Below the pieces are notes generated by a model. The model was not told where the DNA came from, did not search any database, and saw only the letters and a list, made by a program, of their open reading frames with translations. Shown here in pieces: positions 26,937 to 36,199 of a DNA stretch of 64,000 nt. The position numbers and the translations under genes were made by a program. This DNA is from Rhodococcus gordoniae (GTDB lineage: Bacteria; Actinomycetota; Actinomycetes; Mycobacteriales; Mycobacteriaceae), in contig NZ_LPZN01000002.1 in NCBI RefSeq assembly GCF_001646655.1, forward strand, positions 62,001-126,000. Direction: 5' to 3'. Within the stretch, counting starts at the first letter, position 1. Each line of letters begins with the position of its first letter.

Positions 26937-28099
26937 TGACGGAATACCTTGCTACGGGTCAACTTCCCGACGAGTACGAGCAGCTGCGCAAGACGGTCGC
27001 CGACTTCGCCCGCACGGTGGTCGCGCCGGTCGCCGCCAAGCACGACGCCGAGCACTCGTTCCCCTACGAGGTCGTGCAGGGCATGGCCGAGATGGGCCTG
27101 TTCGGTCTGCCGTTCCCCGAGGAGTACGGCGGCATGGGCGGCGACTACTTCGCGCTGTGCCTCGCGCTCGAGGAACTCGGCAAGGTCGACCAGTCCGTCG
27201 CCATCACCCTCGAGGCCGGTGTCTCGCTCGGTGCGATGCCGATCTACCGATTCGGCAACGAGAAGCAGAAGGAGGAGTGGCTGCCGCAGCTCGCGAGCGG
27301 TCGCAACCTCGCTGCCTTCGGTCTCACCGAGCCGGGTGCGGGCAGCGACGCCGGAGGCACGAAGACCACCGCCAAGCTCGAGAACGGCGAGTGGATCATC
27401 AACGGCAACAAGCAGTTCATCACCAACTCCGGCACCGACATCACCTCGCTCGTGACCGTCACCGCCGTCACCGGTGTGCGGGAGAACGGCAAGAAGGAGA
27501 TCTCCACGATCCTCGTGCCGACCTCCACGCCGGGCTTCACCGCCGAACCCGCCTACAACAAGGTCGGCTGGAATGCCTCCGACACGCATCCGCTCACCTT
27601 CGCCGACGTGCGGGTGCCCGAGGAGAACCTCCTCGGCGAGCGGGGCCGCGGCTACGCCAACTTCCTGCGCATCCTCGACGAGGGCCGCATCGCGATCGCC
27701 GCGCTGTCGACCGGAGCCGCGCAGGGTTGCGTCGACGAATCGGTGAAGTACGCCAAGGAGCGCGAGGCCTTCGGCAGCCCGATCGGCAACAACCAGGCCA
27801 TCGCCTTCAAGATCGCCCGCATGGAGGCACGTGCGCACGCCGCACGCACCGCCTACTACGACGCCGCCGCCGCGATGCTCGCCGGCAAGCCGTTCAAGAA
27901 GCAGGCCGCGGTCGCCAAGCTCGTCGCGTCCGAGGCCGCGATGGACAACGCGCGCGACGCGACGCAGATCCACGGCGGCTACGGCTTCATGAACGAGTAC
28001 GCCGTGGCGCGCCACTACCGCGACAGCAAGATCCTGGAGATCGGTGAGGGCACCACCGAGGTGCAGCTCATGCTCATCGGACGGGAGCTGGGACTGTGA
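26936..28099 (+). CDS. fadE19: Acyl-CoA dehydrogenase, isovaleryl-CoA type (FadE19-like)
   Basis: The 387-residue flavoenzyme is predicted to oxidise isovaleryl-CoA to 3-methylcrotonyl-CoA. It has the FAD/substrate signatures FGLTEPGAGSDAGG and QIHGGYGFMNEYAVARHYRDSKI. A catalytic Glu is available in the C-terminal IGEGTTEVQ. The ATG at 26936 overlaps the accA1 stop; a GTG three bases earlier is an alternative. Position between the carboxylase and MaoC genes matches Mycobacterium fadE19. Confidence 0.92.
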   Translation: MTEYLATGQLPDEYEQLRKTVADFARTVVAPVAAKHDAEHSFPYEVVQGMAEMGLFGLPFPEEYGGMGGDYFALCLALEELGKVDQSVAITLEAGVSLGAMPIYRFGNEKQKEEWLPQLASGRNLAAFGLTEPGAGSDAGGTKTTAKLENGEWIINGNKQFITNSGTDITSLVTVTAVTGVRENGKKEISTILVPTSTPGFTAEPAYNKVGWNASDTHPLTFADVRVPEENLLGERGRGYANFLRILDEGRIAIAALSTGAAQGCVDESVKYAKEREAFGSPIGNNQAIAFKIARMEARAHAARTAYYDAAAAMLAGKPFKKQAAVAKLVASEAAMDNARDATQIHGGYGFMNEYAVARHYRDSKILEIGEGTTEVQLMLIGRELGL

Positions 28100-28590
28100 G
28101 CGAGACCGACACCACCGTGGAGAAGCGGATCGTCCAGCGCGGCCTGTGGTTCGAGGAATTCGAACTCGGCGCGATCTACGAGCACCGCCCCGGCCGGACG
28201 ATCACCGAGGCCGACAACACGCTGTTCACGACGCAGACGATGAACACGCAGGCGCTGCACCTCGACGCCGCCTACGCTGCCGAGACCAGTTTCGGTGAGC
28301 GTCTGGTCAATTCGATGTTCACGCTCTCGACGATCGTGGGACTGTCGGTCGCCCAGCTCACGCAGGGCACGATCGTCGCGAACCTCGGGTTCTCCGAGAT
28401 CTCCTTCCCCAAGCCGCTCTTCCACGGCGACACGCTCTACGCCGAGACGAAGATCGTCGACAAGCGCGAGTCGAAGAGCCGGCCGGGGGAGGGCATCGTC
28501 ACCCTCGAACACACCGGTCGCAACCAGCACGGCGATGTCGTCGCCGTCGCCGTGCGCAAGACCCTCGTCCAGAAGAGGCCCTCGACATGA
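28096..28590 (+). CDS. MaoC-like hot-dog hydratase
   Basis: The 164-residue protein starts at a GTG overlapping the fadE stop. It has a MaoC-type hot-dog fold (WFEEFELGAIYEHRPGRTITEADNTLFTTQTMNTQALHLD) and a second half with LGFSEISFPKPLFHGDTLYAETKI. The catalytic Asp/His pattern is partly altered (ADN ... H). By position it corresponds to Mycobacterium Rv2499c. A hydratase is needed to turn 3-methylglutaconyl-CoA into HMG-CoA, and no other candidate is in this operon, so I infer that role. Confidence 0.85.
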   Translation: MSETDTTVEKRIVQRGLWFEEFELGAIYEHRPGRTITEADNTLFTTQTMNTQALHLDAAYAAETSFGERLVNSMFTLSTIVGLSVAQLTQGTIVANLGFSEISFPKPLFHGDTLYAETKIVDKRESKSRPGEGIVTLEHTGRNQHGDVVAVAVRKTLVQKRPST

Positions 28591-29408
28591 CCTGGGAACT
28601 CCCCGGCCCCGCATGGCTTTTCTGTCCCGCCGATCGTCCGGAGCGCTACGCCAAGGCCACCGAGCGTTCCGACGTGGTGATCCTCGACCTCGAGGATGCC
28701 GTCGCACCGGCCGACAAGCAGGCGGCCCGTGAGGCGCTGATCGCCACGCCGCTCGACCCCGAACGCACCGTGGTGCGGGTCAACCCGGTGGGCACGGCCG
28801 ACCACGAGGCCGATCTCGAGGCGCTGCGCCGCACGTCGTACACGCGGGTCATGCTGCCCAAGTGCGAGAGCGGCGACGAGGTGCGCTCGCTCGCACCGCT
28901 CGAGGTGGTCGCGCTCATCGAGTCGCCGCTCGGGGTGCTCGCGGTGGAGGACATCGCCGTCGCCGAGAACACCCTCGGAATGATGTGGGGTGCCGAGGAT
29001 CTCGTAGCCGGACTCGGAGGCAACGCGAGCCGTCGCGCCGACGGGACGTACCGCGCGGTGGCGCAGCACGCCCGGTCGGTGACCCTGCTCGCCGCGAAGG
29101 GTCACGCCCGCTGGGCGCTCGACTCGGTGTACCTGGATATCAAGGACACCGACGGTCTCCACGAGGAGGCCCTCGACGCCGTGGCGGTCGGATTCGACAT
29201 CAAGGTGTCGATCCATCCGAGCCAGGTCGACGTCGTCCGCCGGGCGTACGCGCCCACCCCCGAGGAGGAGGCGTGGGCGCGGCGCGTCCTCGAGGCCGCC
29301 GAATCGGAGCGCGGCGTCTTCGATTTCGAAGGGAAGATGGTCGACGCTCCGGTGCTGCGTCACGCCGAGCGCGTGCTGCAGCGCGCGTCGGCTGCCGCCT
29401 CGGCATGA
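28587..29408 (+). CDS. citE: CitE-like beta-hydroxyacyl-CoA lyase
   Basis: The 273-residue TIM-barrel lyase has HpcH/HpaI-CitE features: FCPADRPERYAKA, VILDLEDAVAP (metal-binding Asp/Glu), RVNPVGT, MLPKCES, ALIESPLGV and MMWGAEDLVAGLGG. The Mycobacterium orthologue Rv2498c is described as cleaving HMG-CoA and citramalyl-CoA. Here it would split HMG-CoA into acetoacetate and acetyl-CoA, replacing a classical HMG-CoA lyase. It overlaps the MaoC gene by four bases and ends the operon just before a hairpin. Confidence 0.92.
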   Translation: MTWELPGPAWLFCPADRPERYAKATERSDVVILDLEDAVAPADKQAAREALIATPLDPERTVVRVNPVGTADHEADLEALRRTSYTRVMLPKCESGDEVRSLAPLEVVALIESPLGVLAVEDIAVAENTLGMMWGAEDLVAGLGGNASRRADGTYRAVAQHARSVTLLAAKGHARWALDSVYLDIKDTDGLHEEALDAVAVGFDIKVSIHPSQVDVVRRAYAPTPEEEAWARRVLEAAESERGVFDFEGKMVDAPVLRHAERVLQRASAAASA

Positions 29409-29412
29409 CCGC

Positions 29413-29434
29413 GCGTCACCGGGGACGGTGACGC
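29413..29434. terminator. Bidirectional hairpin after citE
   Basis: GCGTCACCG-GGGA-CGGTGACGC is a perfect 9-bp stem. It begins five bases after the citE stop and overlaps the last codons of the convergent IclR gene. Confidence 0.7.
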
Positions 29435-30189
29435 AACAACTGAGTGAGACGGTGGGCGCTGTCGAGCAGCGCCTCACCGAGTTCGGGCACACGATCGGGC
29501 CGGAACCGGCTCTCCACGCCGGTAAGACTCAACGCCCAGGTCGGGGCGCCGCGGTGATCGAACACCGCGGCGCCCATTCCCCAACTGCCCTCGACGATCA
29601 GCGCCGGATTGACGGCGTAGCCGGCCAATCGTGTCGCCTCGATCCGCTTCTCCAGTGCGGGTCGCGCATGGTCCGGCCCCCAGTCCTCCGTGAGATCCAC
29701 CCGCGACAGATACGCCTCGATCTCCTGATCGGGCATGTGCGCGAGGATCGCCAGCCCCGCCGACGCCACCCCGAGCGGGAACCGGATCCCGATGTGGAGC
29801 ACGTGCGAACGCAGCGGGAAGCTGCCCTCCTCCATCGCCAGACAGACCGTCTCGTCGCCCCGCCGCGCGGAGAGGAAGACGCTCTCGCCGGTCGCGCGCG
29901 CCAGATCGCGCAGCACGTCACCCGCGAGATCGGTGATGTCGTAGCGCGCGGAGGCGAGCGATCCCAGCAGGTAGAGCTCGGGTCCGAGGGCCCAGCGTCC
30001 CGACGCCGGATCCCGGTCGACGAGCCCCTCGTCGGCGAGTGAGCTGAGCAGCCGGTGCACCGTAGGCCGGGCGAGGTCGGTCGTGCGGGCGACCTCCGAG
30101 GTCGTCACCCCTTCCGGTTCGTGCGACGAGACGGTGCGCAGCAGGGCGGCGATCCGCGTGACCAGTTGACCCCGTGCATCGGACGACAT
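29416..30189 (-). CDS. IclR-family transcriptional regulator
   Basis: The 257-residue regulator has an N-terminal winged helix (VTTSEVARTTDLARPTVHRLLSSLADEGLVDRDPASGRWALGPEL) and the IclR effector domain (SVFLSARRGDETVCLAMEEGSFPLRSHVLHIGIRFPLGVASAGLAILAH). It diverges from the scoAB CoA-transferase genes across a 202-base region with repeated ATGAACG motifs, so it probably controls scoAB and itself. IclR regulators of CoA-transferases are known in the beta-ketoadipate pathway, which leaves open whether scoAB serves acetoacetate or 3-oxoadipate. Confidence 0.92.
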   Translation of the reverse strand: MSSDARGQLVTRIAALLRTVSSHEPEGVTTSEVARTTDLARPTVHRLLSSLADEGLVDRDPASGRWALGPELYLLGSLASARYDITDLAGDVLRDLARATGESVFLSARRGDETVCLAMEEGSFPLRSHVLHIGIRFPLGVASAGLAILAHMPDQEIEAYLSRVDLTEDWGPDHARPALEKRIEATRLAGYAVNPALIVEGSWGMGAAVFDHRGAPTWALSLTGVESRFRPDRVPELGEALLDSAHRLTQLLRHRPR

Positions 30190-30211
30190 GTCTCGATTCT
30201 ACGTCCACTCA

Positions 30212-30329
30212 ATGAACGCATAGAGCGTCTCCGTTCGATGAACGACCAATTTCAGAGAGATTCCGGCAGGACCTTGTGTTCGCCAACTGCAGGATCTTTA
30301 GTAGAAGCCGAGAATGTGACCGCGTTCAT
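30212..30329. promoter_or_regulatory. ATGAACG motif cluster between iclR and scoA
   Basis: ATGAACG occurs at 30212-30218 and 30238-30244, and reversed (CGTTCAT) at 30323-30329. The middle copy is half of CGTTC-GAT-GAACG (30232-30244), a perfect dyad. The first two copies are 26 bases apart. This arrangement over the iclR start side and upstream of scoA fits multiple IclR-type binding sites. Confidence 0.55.
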
Positions 30330-30391
30330 CCAGTGGACGTGATCCGTCCAGCGGGGCCCCGGCGGCTCCCCCGGAACCCGAGAGGTGAGAG

Positions 30392-31153
30392 TTGGCAACG
30401 AAAGTGTTCGAGACGGCGGCGGAGGCCGTCGCCGACATCCGTGACGGTGCGACGCTCGCGGTGGGCGGATTCGGACTGTGCGGTATCCCCGACATCCTGA
30501 TCCAGGCCATCGCCGACACCGGGGCCACCGACCTCGAGGTGTTCTCCAACAACTGCGGCGTCGACGGCCACGGACTCGGAATCCTGCTGGGCAGCAAGCG
30601 CATCCGCCGGGTCACCGCATCGTACGTCGGGGAGAACAAGGAATTCGCCCGGCAGTACCTCTCGGGTGAGCTCGAGGTGGAGCTGACTCCGCAGGGCACT
30701 CTCGCCGAGAAGCTCCGCGCCGGCGGCGCGGGCATCCCCGCCTTCTTCACCCCCGCCGGTGTCGGCACGCCCATCTCGCAGGGCGGACTGCCGTGGAAGT
30801 ACAACGCCGACGGTTCGATCGCCGTGGCGTCACCGGCGAAGGAGATCCGCGAGTTCCGCGGCAAGCGGTACGTGCTCGAGGAGTCCATCACCGCCGACTT
30901 CTCGCTCGTGCACGCCCTCAAGGGCGACACCGAGGGCAACCTGGTGTTCAACAAGGCCGCGATGAACTTCAACCCGCTCGCCGCGATGGCCGGTCGCGTG
31001 TGCATCGCCCAGGTCGAAGAACTCGTCGAGCCGGGCGAGATCGATCCGGGCGAGGTGCACCTGCCGGGAATCTTCGTGAACCGGGTCGTGCACACCGGTG
31101 TCCAGGACAAGCAGATCGAAAAGCGCACCGTCAGCGCCGCGAAGGGAGCGTAG
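30392..31153 (+). CDS. scoA: 3-oxoacid CoA-transferase subunit A (ScoA-like)
   Basis: The 253-residue subunit starts at TTG 30392 behind a GAGAGGTGAGAG ribosome region. It has the class I CoA-transferase motifs VGGFGLCGIPDILI, SNNCGVDGHGLG and TPAGVGTPISQGG. It pairs with the B subunit three bases downstream. It is expected to move CoA from succinyl-CoA to acetoacetate, the end product of leucine breakdown; the family also includes 3-oxoadipate CoA-transferases, so the substrate is inferred from the neighbouring operon. Confidence 0.92.
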   Translation: MATKVFETAAEAVADIRDGATLAVGGFGLCGIPDILIQAIADTGATDLEVFSNNCGVDGHGLGILLGSKRIRRVTASYVGENKEFARQYLSGELEVELTPQGTLAEKLRAGGAGIPAFFTPAGVGTPISQGGLPWKYNADGSIAVASPAKEIREFRGKRYVLEESITADFSLVHALKGDTEGNLVFNKAAMNFNPLAAMAGRVCIAQVEELVEPGEIDPGEVHLPGIFVNRVVHTGVQDKQIEKRTVSAAKGA

Positions 31154-31156
31154 AAG

Positions 31157-31810
31157 ATGACCACAGCTGTCGAGACACAGGGGTGGACGCGCACGCAGAT
31201 GGCCGCGCGTGCCGCGCAGGAACTCTCGCCGGGGGAGTACGTCAACCTCGGTATCGGCCTGCCGACGCTGATCCCCAATTACCTGCCCGAGGGTGTGCAC
31301 GTGACCCTGCACAGTGAGAACGGCATCCTGGGCACCGGGCCGTACCCCACCGAGGATTCGGTCGATCCCGACCTGATCAACGCCGGCAAGGAGACCGTGA
31401 CGGTCAACCCCGGCGCTGCCTTCTTCGACTCGGCGCTGAGCTTCGGCATGATCCGCGGCGGCCACATCGACACCGCGGTGCTCGGTGGCATGGAGGTCTC
31501 GGCCACCGGCGATCTGGCCAACTGGATGGTGCCCGGCAAGATGGTCAAGGGCATGGGCGGGGCGATGGATCTCGTCCACGGTGCCCGCAAGGTCATCGTG
31601 CTCATGGAGCACACCGACAAGCAGGGCAACCCGAAGATCGTCTCGGAGTGCTCGCTGCCGCTCACCGGTGAGGGCGTGGTGCAGCGCATCATCACCAACC
31701 TCGCGGTGATCGATGTGACCGCCGACGGCCTCGTCCTGACCGAGTGCGCCCCGGGCGTCACCGAGGAGCAGGTGCGCGCTGCGACCGGAGCACCGCTCAC
31801 CCTTCCCTGA
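31157..31810 (+). CDS. scoB: 3-oxoacid CoA-transferase subunit B (ScoB-like)
   Basis: The 217-residue subunit carries the catalytic glutamate in [10 protein letters not shown] (about residue 54) that forms the covalent CoA thioester. [15 protein letters not shown] precedes it and [30 protein letters not shown] is the expected domain pattern. It is translationally close to scoA. Its 3' end overlaps that of the convergent DUF1992 gene by 14 bases, so the two transcripts would be antisense at their ends. Confidence 0.93.
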   Translation: MTTAVETQGWTRTQMAARAAQELSPGEYVNLGIGLPTLIPNYLPEGVHVTLHSENGILGTGPYPTEDSVDPDLINAGKETVTVNPGAAFFDSALSFGMIRGGHIDTAVLGGMEVSATGDLANWMVPGKMVKGMGGAMDLVHGARKVIVLMEHTDKQGNPKIVSECSLPLTGEGVVQRIITNLAVIDVTADGLVLTECAPGVTEEQVRAATGAPLTLP

Positions 31811-32333
31811 CGACCGGCCGGTTCCGCCTGCGGAACCACCGGAAGATCCACCTTCTCCGCGCGACCCCGGTCTCGGACTCCGTCTCGAGCCGGGGTCGCG
31901 TCGAGTTCAGGGCCGTGCGGGCCTCCTCGCGACGACGTGCCCGCTCGACCCTCCACACCTCCACCATCTCCTCGGCGTCGACCTTGTGGATCGGTACGGG
32001 CAGGCCGCTCGGGAAACGCAGACAGTCGGCGATCCGCCGGTTGAGATCGGAGACGATCTCGCGCACCACCTTCTCGCTGGGCGCCGAGCCGACCGTGTCG
32101 GGCAGCCGCTCGATCTCGCGCCGCAACTGCAGTTCGGGCGGCAGCAGCGCCTCCGTCGACAGTCCCTCGCGCGCCAGATAACTCTTCACCCACCACAGCT
32201 CGTCGTCGCCGTGATCGGGGATGGGTTTGCCGTAACCGGGCAGATCGTCGAAATCACCCCGGTCCTGCGCCACGCGGATCTGACGTTCGATCCATGTCTC
32301 GAACGTCAGATCCCACCGCTTGCGCTCGGTCAC
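31797..32333 (-). CDS. DUF1992 (DnaJ-homologue subfamily C member 28 domain) protein
   Basis: The 178-residue protein has the DUF1992 signature near the N-terminus: [25 protein letters not shown], then [16 protein letters not shown] and [15 protein letters not shown]. The rest is helical and basic, ending in an Arg/Trp-rich tail. The family's function is unknown. The gene converges on scoB with overlapping 3' ends and is divergent from the next IclR gene. Confidence 0.9.
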   Translation of the reverse strand: MTERKRWDLTFETWIERQIRVAQDRGDFDDLPGYGKPIPDHGDDELWWVKSYLAREGLSTEALLPPELQLRREIERLPDTVGSAPSEKVVREIVSDLNRRIADCLRFPSGLPVPIHKVDAEEMVEVWRVERARRREEARTALNSTRPRLETESETGVARRRWIFRWFRRRNRPVVREG

Positions 32334-32398
32334 ACATCCAGGATGCCAGCGCGGGCGCGTGTCCCGCGTGTGGTGCGAGGTGTCCTAACCTGAGCCAC

Positions 32399-33205
32399 GT
32401 GGAAGGACAGCGCGAGTCGCCGGTGCATGCCCGCCCGCCGGGCGACGGGGTGGACACCAACACGGTGCTCGGCAAGGTCGTCACCGTGCTGTGGGCGTTC
32501 ACCGCCGACGACCACGTTCTCACCCTCGCCGAACTGGGCCGACGCACCGGTCTGCCGAAGGGGACGCTGCACCGCGTCGTCACCGATCTCGTCGCCGTCC
32601 GGCTGCTCGACAAAGACCCCGCGGGCTACCGCCTGAGCGGTCAGCTCTTCGAACTGGGTCTGCGCGCCTCCCTCGAGCGGGGACTGGTCGAGGTCGCCAT
32701 CCCGTTCATGGAGGACCTCTACGAACGCACCCACGAGACCGTGCACCTCGGTGTCCCCGAAGGTGTCGAGGTCGTCTACGTCTCGAAGATCGGCGGACAT
32801 CGCCCCGCGTCCACGCCGTCCCGGATCGGTGGTCGAATGCCCATGTACTGCACCGGGATCGGCAAGGCGCTTCTCGCGTTCTCTCCACCGGAGCTGCTGG
32901 CCGAGGTGGTCGAGGCCGGGTTGGCGCGCAAGACTCCCCGCACCATCACGACCCCCGGACGGCTCGGGGCGAATCTCGCGACCGTGCTCGAGCGCGGGGT
33001 GGCGTTCGAATTCGAGGAGTCCGCGGTCGGTCTCGCCTGCGTGGCCGCTCCGATCCTCGATGCGGACGAGCGCCCCATCGCGGCCGTGAGCGTCACCGGT
33101 CCCGTCACCCGGTTCCGTCCGGAGAAGCACGAGGGCGCGGTGAAGGCCGCCGCCGCGGGCATCGCCGCCACCCACGCCCGGCGCGAGGCCATCCGCAACC
33201 TCTGA
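32399..33205 (+). CDS. IclR-family regulator of the meta-cleavage lower-pathway genes
   Basis: The 268-residue regulator has an IclR winged helix (LTLAELGRRTGLPKGTLHRVVTDLVAVRLLDKDPAGYRLS) and effector domain (THETVHLGVPEGVEVVYVSKIGG, MYCTGIGKALLAF, GLACVAAPILDADERPIAAVSVTGP). The GTG at 32399 has no ribosome site, but a TAACCT box just upstream would fit a leaderless transcript; GTG starts at 32423 or 32450 are alternatives. It reads in the same direction as the hydratase-dehydrogenase-aldolase genes 91 bases downstream, its likely targets. Confidence 0.88.
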   Translation: MEGQRESPVHARPPGDGVDTNTVLGKVVTVLWAFTADDHVLTLAELGRRTGLPKGTLHRVVTDLVAVRLLDKDPAGYRLSGQLFELGLRASLERGLVEVAIPFMEDLYERTHETVHLGVPEGVEVVYVSKIGGHRPASTPSRIGGRMPMYCTGIGKALLAFSPPELLAEVVEAGLARKTPRTITTPGRLGANLATVLERGVAFEFEESAVGLACVAAPILDADERPIAAVSVTGPVTRFRPEKHEGAVKAAAAGIAATHARREAIRNL

Positions 33206-33296
33206 GCGCGCACGTTCCACTCACCGGAACGACCCCCTGTACGGGGGCGGACCTCGCCGCCACGATGGTCGTAATCCATCGAACGACGAGGACGTG

Positions 33297-34142
33297 ATGA
33301 CTACCAGCTCCAACACCACATCAGCGACGGATCGCACCCGCATCGCCGGTGCGGCGGCCGACCGTCTCATCGAGGCCACACGCAGCTCCACACCGTGCGG
33401 TCCGGTCCGCGACCTGCTCGGGGAGACCGACATCGACCTGGCATACGCGGTGCAGCAGCAGCTCACCGACCGCCGGCTCGCCGAAGGTGCCCGCATCGTC
33501 GGACGCAAGATCGGCCTGACCTCCCCGGCGGTGCAGCAGCAGCTCGGTGTCGACCGCCCCGACTTCGGTGTCCTCTTCGAGGACATGGACGTCACCGCTC
33601 TGGACGAGGTGCCCAGCGAGCGCCTGCTGCAGCCGAAGGCCGAGGCCGAGATTGCGTTCGTCCTCTCCGCCGACCTCGATTCGGACGATCTCGATCTCGC
33701 GACCGTCCGCGCCGCCGTCGGCCACGCGGTCGCCGCTCTCGAGATCGTCGACAGCCGCGTCGCCGGCTGGGACATCAAGATCACGGATACGGTCGCGGAC
33801 AACGCATCCAGCGGCCTGTACGTGCTCGGCTCGCAGACGCTCACTCTCGACGAGTTCGAGCCGATCGACGCCACCATGCGGATGTACGTCGACGACGAGC
33901 TCGTCTCCGAGGGCAACGGCGCAGCCTGCCTCGGCGATCCGCTGAACGCCCTGCTGTGGCTCGCACGCACGGCACGCGAGTTCGGGCAGCCCCTGCGCGC
34001 AGGGCAGGTCGTGCTGTCGGGGGCACTCGGCCCGATGGTTCCGGCGCCGCCCGGCGTCACGGTCCGCACCGAGATCTCTTCGCTCGGCACCGTCACCGCG
34101 CGTTTCTCTTCCGAAAGCTCCACCGCACAGGAGAACTCATGA
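33297..34142 (+). CDS. 2-keto-4-pentenoate (2-hydroxypenta-2,4-dienoate) hydratase
   Basis: The 281-residue enzyme adds water to 2-hydroxypenta-2,4-dienoate to give 4-hydroxy-2-oxovalerate. Family motifs include [40 protein letters not shown] (metal-binding Glu), [25 protein letters not shown] and [11 protein letters not shown]. This is the MhpD/HsaE/BphH family. It overlaps the next gene by ATGA, giving the classic hydratase-dehydrogenase-aldolase trio. ATG 33297 is preferred to the GTG three bases earlier. Confidence 0.93.
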   Translation: MTTSSNTTSATDRTRIAGAAADRLIEATRSSTPCGPVRDLLGETDIDLAYAVQQQLTDRRLAEGARIVGRKIGLTSPAVQQQLGVDRPDFGVLFEDMDVTALDEVPSERLLQPKAEAEIAFVLSADLDSDDLDLATVRAAVGHAVAALEIVDSRVAGWDIKITDTVADNASSGLYVLGSQTLTLDEFEPIDATMRMYVDDELVSEGNGAACLGDPLNALLWLARTAREFGQPLRAGQVVLSGALGPMVPAPPGVTVRTEISSLGTVTARFSSESSTAQENS

Positions 34143-35071
34143 CCACCAAGGTTGCCATCATCGGGTCGGGCAACATCGGCACCGACCTGCTCATCAAGAT
34201 CAAGCGACTGGCCGACGCCGAACTCGAGACCGTCGCCCTCGTCGGCATCGATCCCGAATCCGACGGCCTCGCACGGGCGAAGCGCCTCGGCATCGATGCC
34301 ATCTCGACCGGTGTCGAAGGGCTCGTCGAGCACCCGCGCTTCGACGAGATCGAGATCGTCTTCGACGCGACCTCGGCGAAGGCCCACGAGTACAACGAGA
34401 AGGTCCTGCGCCCGCACGGGAAGATGCTCATCGACCTGACGCCGGCCGCGATCGGCCCGTACACGGTGCCGCCGGTGAACCTCACCGAGCACCTCGACGC
34501 CCCGAACGTCAACATGGTCACCTGCGGTGGTCAGGCCACCATCCCGATCGTCGCGGCCATCTCGCAGGTAACCAAGGTGCACTGGGCCGAGATCGTCGCC
34601 TCGATCTCCTCGAAGTCGGCCGGCCCCGGTACCCGCGCCAACATCGACGAGTTCACCGAGACCACCTCGCAGGCCATCGAAAAGATCGGTGGCGCCACGC
34701 GCGGCAAGGCGATCATCATCCTCAACCCGGCCGAGCCGCCGATGATCATGCGCGACACCGTGCTTGCTCTCGTCGGTGAGGACCGCAAGGACGAGATCGT
34801 CGCGTCCGTCGAGGCGATGGTCGCGAAGGTCCAGGAATACGTGCCCGGTTACACCCTCAAGCAGGAGGTGCAGTTCACCGAGGTCACCGAGCCCATGGAG
34901 ACGCTCACCGACCACACCGGCCCCCTGTGGAAGGTCGCGGTGTTCCTCGAGGTCAAGGGCGCAGCGCACTACCTGCCCGAGTACGCGGGCAATCTCGACA
35001 TCATGACCTCCGCGGCGCTGCAGGTCGCACGCGCCGTGGCGGCACGCAAGAAGGATCAGGTGACGGCATGA
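34139..35071 (+). CDS. mhpF: Acetaldehyde dehydrogenase (acylating)
   Basis: The 310-residue enzyme converts acetaldehyde or propanal to the acyl-CoA using NAD. The dinucleotide loop is [12 protein letters not shown] (residues 6-17), and the catalytic cysteine is in [35 protein letters not shown] is the family hallmark. It forms a channelling complex with the aldolase encoded next, with which it overlaps by four bases. Equivalent names in other pathways are HsaG, BphJ and DmpF. Confidence 0.95.
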   Translation: MTTKVAIIGSGNIGTDLLIKIKRLADAELETVALVGIDPESDGLARAKRLGIDAISTGVEGLVEHPRFDEIEIVFDATSAKAHEYNEKVLRPHGKMLIDLTPAAIGPYTVPPVNLTEHLDAPNVNMVTCGGQATIPIVAAISQVTKVHWAEIVASISSKSAGPGTRANIDEFTETTSQAIEKIGGATRGKAIIILNPAEPPMIMRDTVLALVGEDRKDEIVASVEAMVAKVQEYVPGYTLKQEVQFTEVTEPMETLTDHTGPLWKVAVFLEVKGAAHYLPEYAGNLDIMTSAALQVARAVAARKKDQVTA

Positions 35072-36123
35072 CCGCGGCAACGACGACGACTCGCGAATTC
35101 GCAAGCGACGGAACGGCTCTGTACATCCAGGACGTGACCCTGCGCGACGGCATGCACGCCATCCGTCACCGCATCACGCCGCAGGACGTCGCGAAGATCG
35201 CCGGTGCGCTCGACCGTGCCGGTGTGGATGCCATCGAGGTCTCCCACGGCGACGGTCTCGCCGGTCACTCGCTGACCTACGGTCCCGGTAGCAACACCGA
35301 CTGGGAGTGGCTCGAAGCCGCTGCCGGAGCGATCAATTCGGCCACGCTCACCACGCTGCTCCTGCCCGGTATCGGAACCGTCCACGAGCTGAAGCGTGCC
35401 TACGAGATCGGCGTGCGGTCGGTGCGCATCGCGACGCACTGCACCGAGGCCGACGTCTCCGCGCAGCACATCGCCGCGGCGAAGGAGCTGGGCATGGACG
35501 TGTCCGGCTTCCTGATGATGTCGCACATGGCCCCGTCCGAGGAGCTCGCCCGCCAGGCGAAGCTCATGGAGTCCTACGGCGCCGACTGCGTCTACGTCAC
35601 CGATTCCGGCGGACGCCTGACGATGGACGGTGTCCGCGAGCGTGTGCGTGCCTACCGTGAGGTCCTGAACGAGACCACGCAGATCGGCATCCACGCGCAC
35701 CAGAACCTGTCGCTGTCGGTCGCCAACTCCGTGTGTGCCGTCGAGGAAGGCGTCATCCGCGTCGACGCATCGCTGGCCGGACACGGTGCCGGCGCCGGTA
35801 ACTGCCCGATCGAGCCGTTCGTCGCCGTCGCCGACCTGCTCGGCTGGAAGCACTCCTGTGATCTGTTCGGGCTGCAGGACGCCGCCGACGATCTCGTGCG
35901 TCCGTTGCAGGACCGTCCGGTGCAGGTCGACCGCGAGACCCTCACCCTCGGCTACGCCGGCGTGTACTCGAGCTTCCTGCGTCACGCCGAGACTGCCGCG
36001 AGCATCTACGGTCTCGACACCCGCGACATCCTCGTCGAGATCGGCCGCCGCGGGCTCGTCGGTGGTCAGGAGGACATGATCACCGACGTCGCACTCGACC
36101 TGCGCAATCGCGCAGGACACTGA
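35068..36123 (+). CDS. dmpG: 4-hydroxy-2-oxovalerate aldolase
   Basis: The 351-residue TIM-barrel enzyme splits 4-hydroxy-2-oxoacids into pyruvate and an aldehyde. [13 protein letters not shown] carries the metal-binding Asp and catalytic Arg and His; [16 protein letters not shown] holds the other metal histidines. [19 protein letters not shown] is family-typical. It is the last gene of the trio and hands acetaldehyde to the MhpF-type partner. It is equivalent to HsaF, BphI and MhpE. No ring-cleavage dioxygenase is nearby, so the upstream pathway is encoded elsewhere. Confidence 0.95.
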   Translation: MTAATTTTREFASDGTALYIQDVTLRDGMHAIRHRITPQDVAKIAGALDRAGVDAIEVSHGDGLAGHSLTYGPGSNTDWEWLEAAAGAINSATLTTLLLPGIGTVHELKRAYEIGVRSVRIATHCTEADVSAQHIAAAKELGMDVSGFLMMSHMAPSEELARQAKLMESYGADCVYVTDSGGRLTMDGVRERVRAYREVLNETTQIGIHAHQNLSLSVANSVCAVEEGVIRVDASLAGHGAGAGNCPIEPFVAVADLLGWKHSCDLFGLQDAADDLVRPLQDRPVQVDRETLTLGYAGVYSSFLRHAETAASIYGLDTRDILVEIGRRGLVGGQEDMITDVALDLRNRAGH

Positions 36124-36154
36124 TCCGGTCGCATCCGACCGGAACAGCTGCGTC

Positions 36155-36189
36155 GGGCGCGGCACGACCCACCCGGTCGTGCCGCGCCC
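36155..36189. terminator. Strong bidirectional terminator hairpin
   Basis: GGGCGCGGCACGACC (36155-36169), loop CACCC, then its perfect complement (36175-36189). It lies between the convergent aldolase and acetyltransferase genes. A smaller hairpin, CCGGTCG-CATC-CGACCGG, precedes it at 36125-36142. Confidence 0.9.
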
Positions 36190-36199
36190 GCGTGCATGT

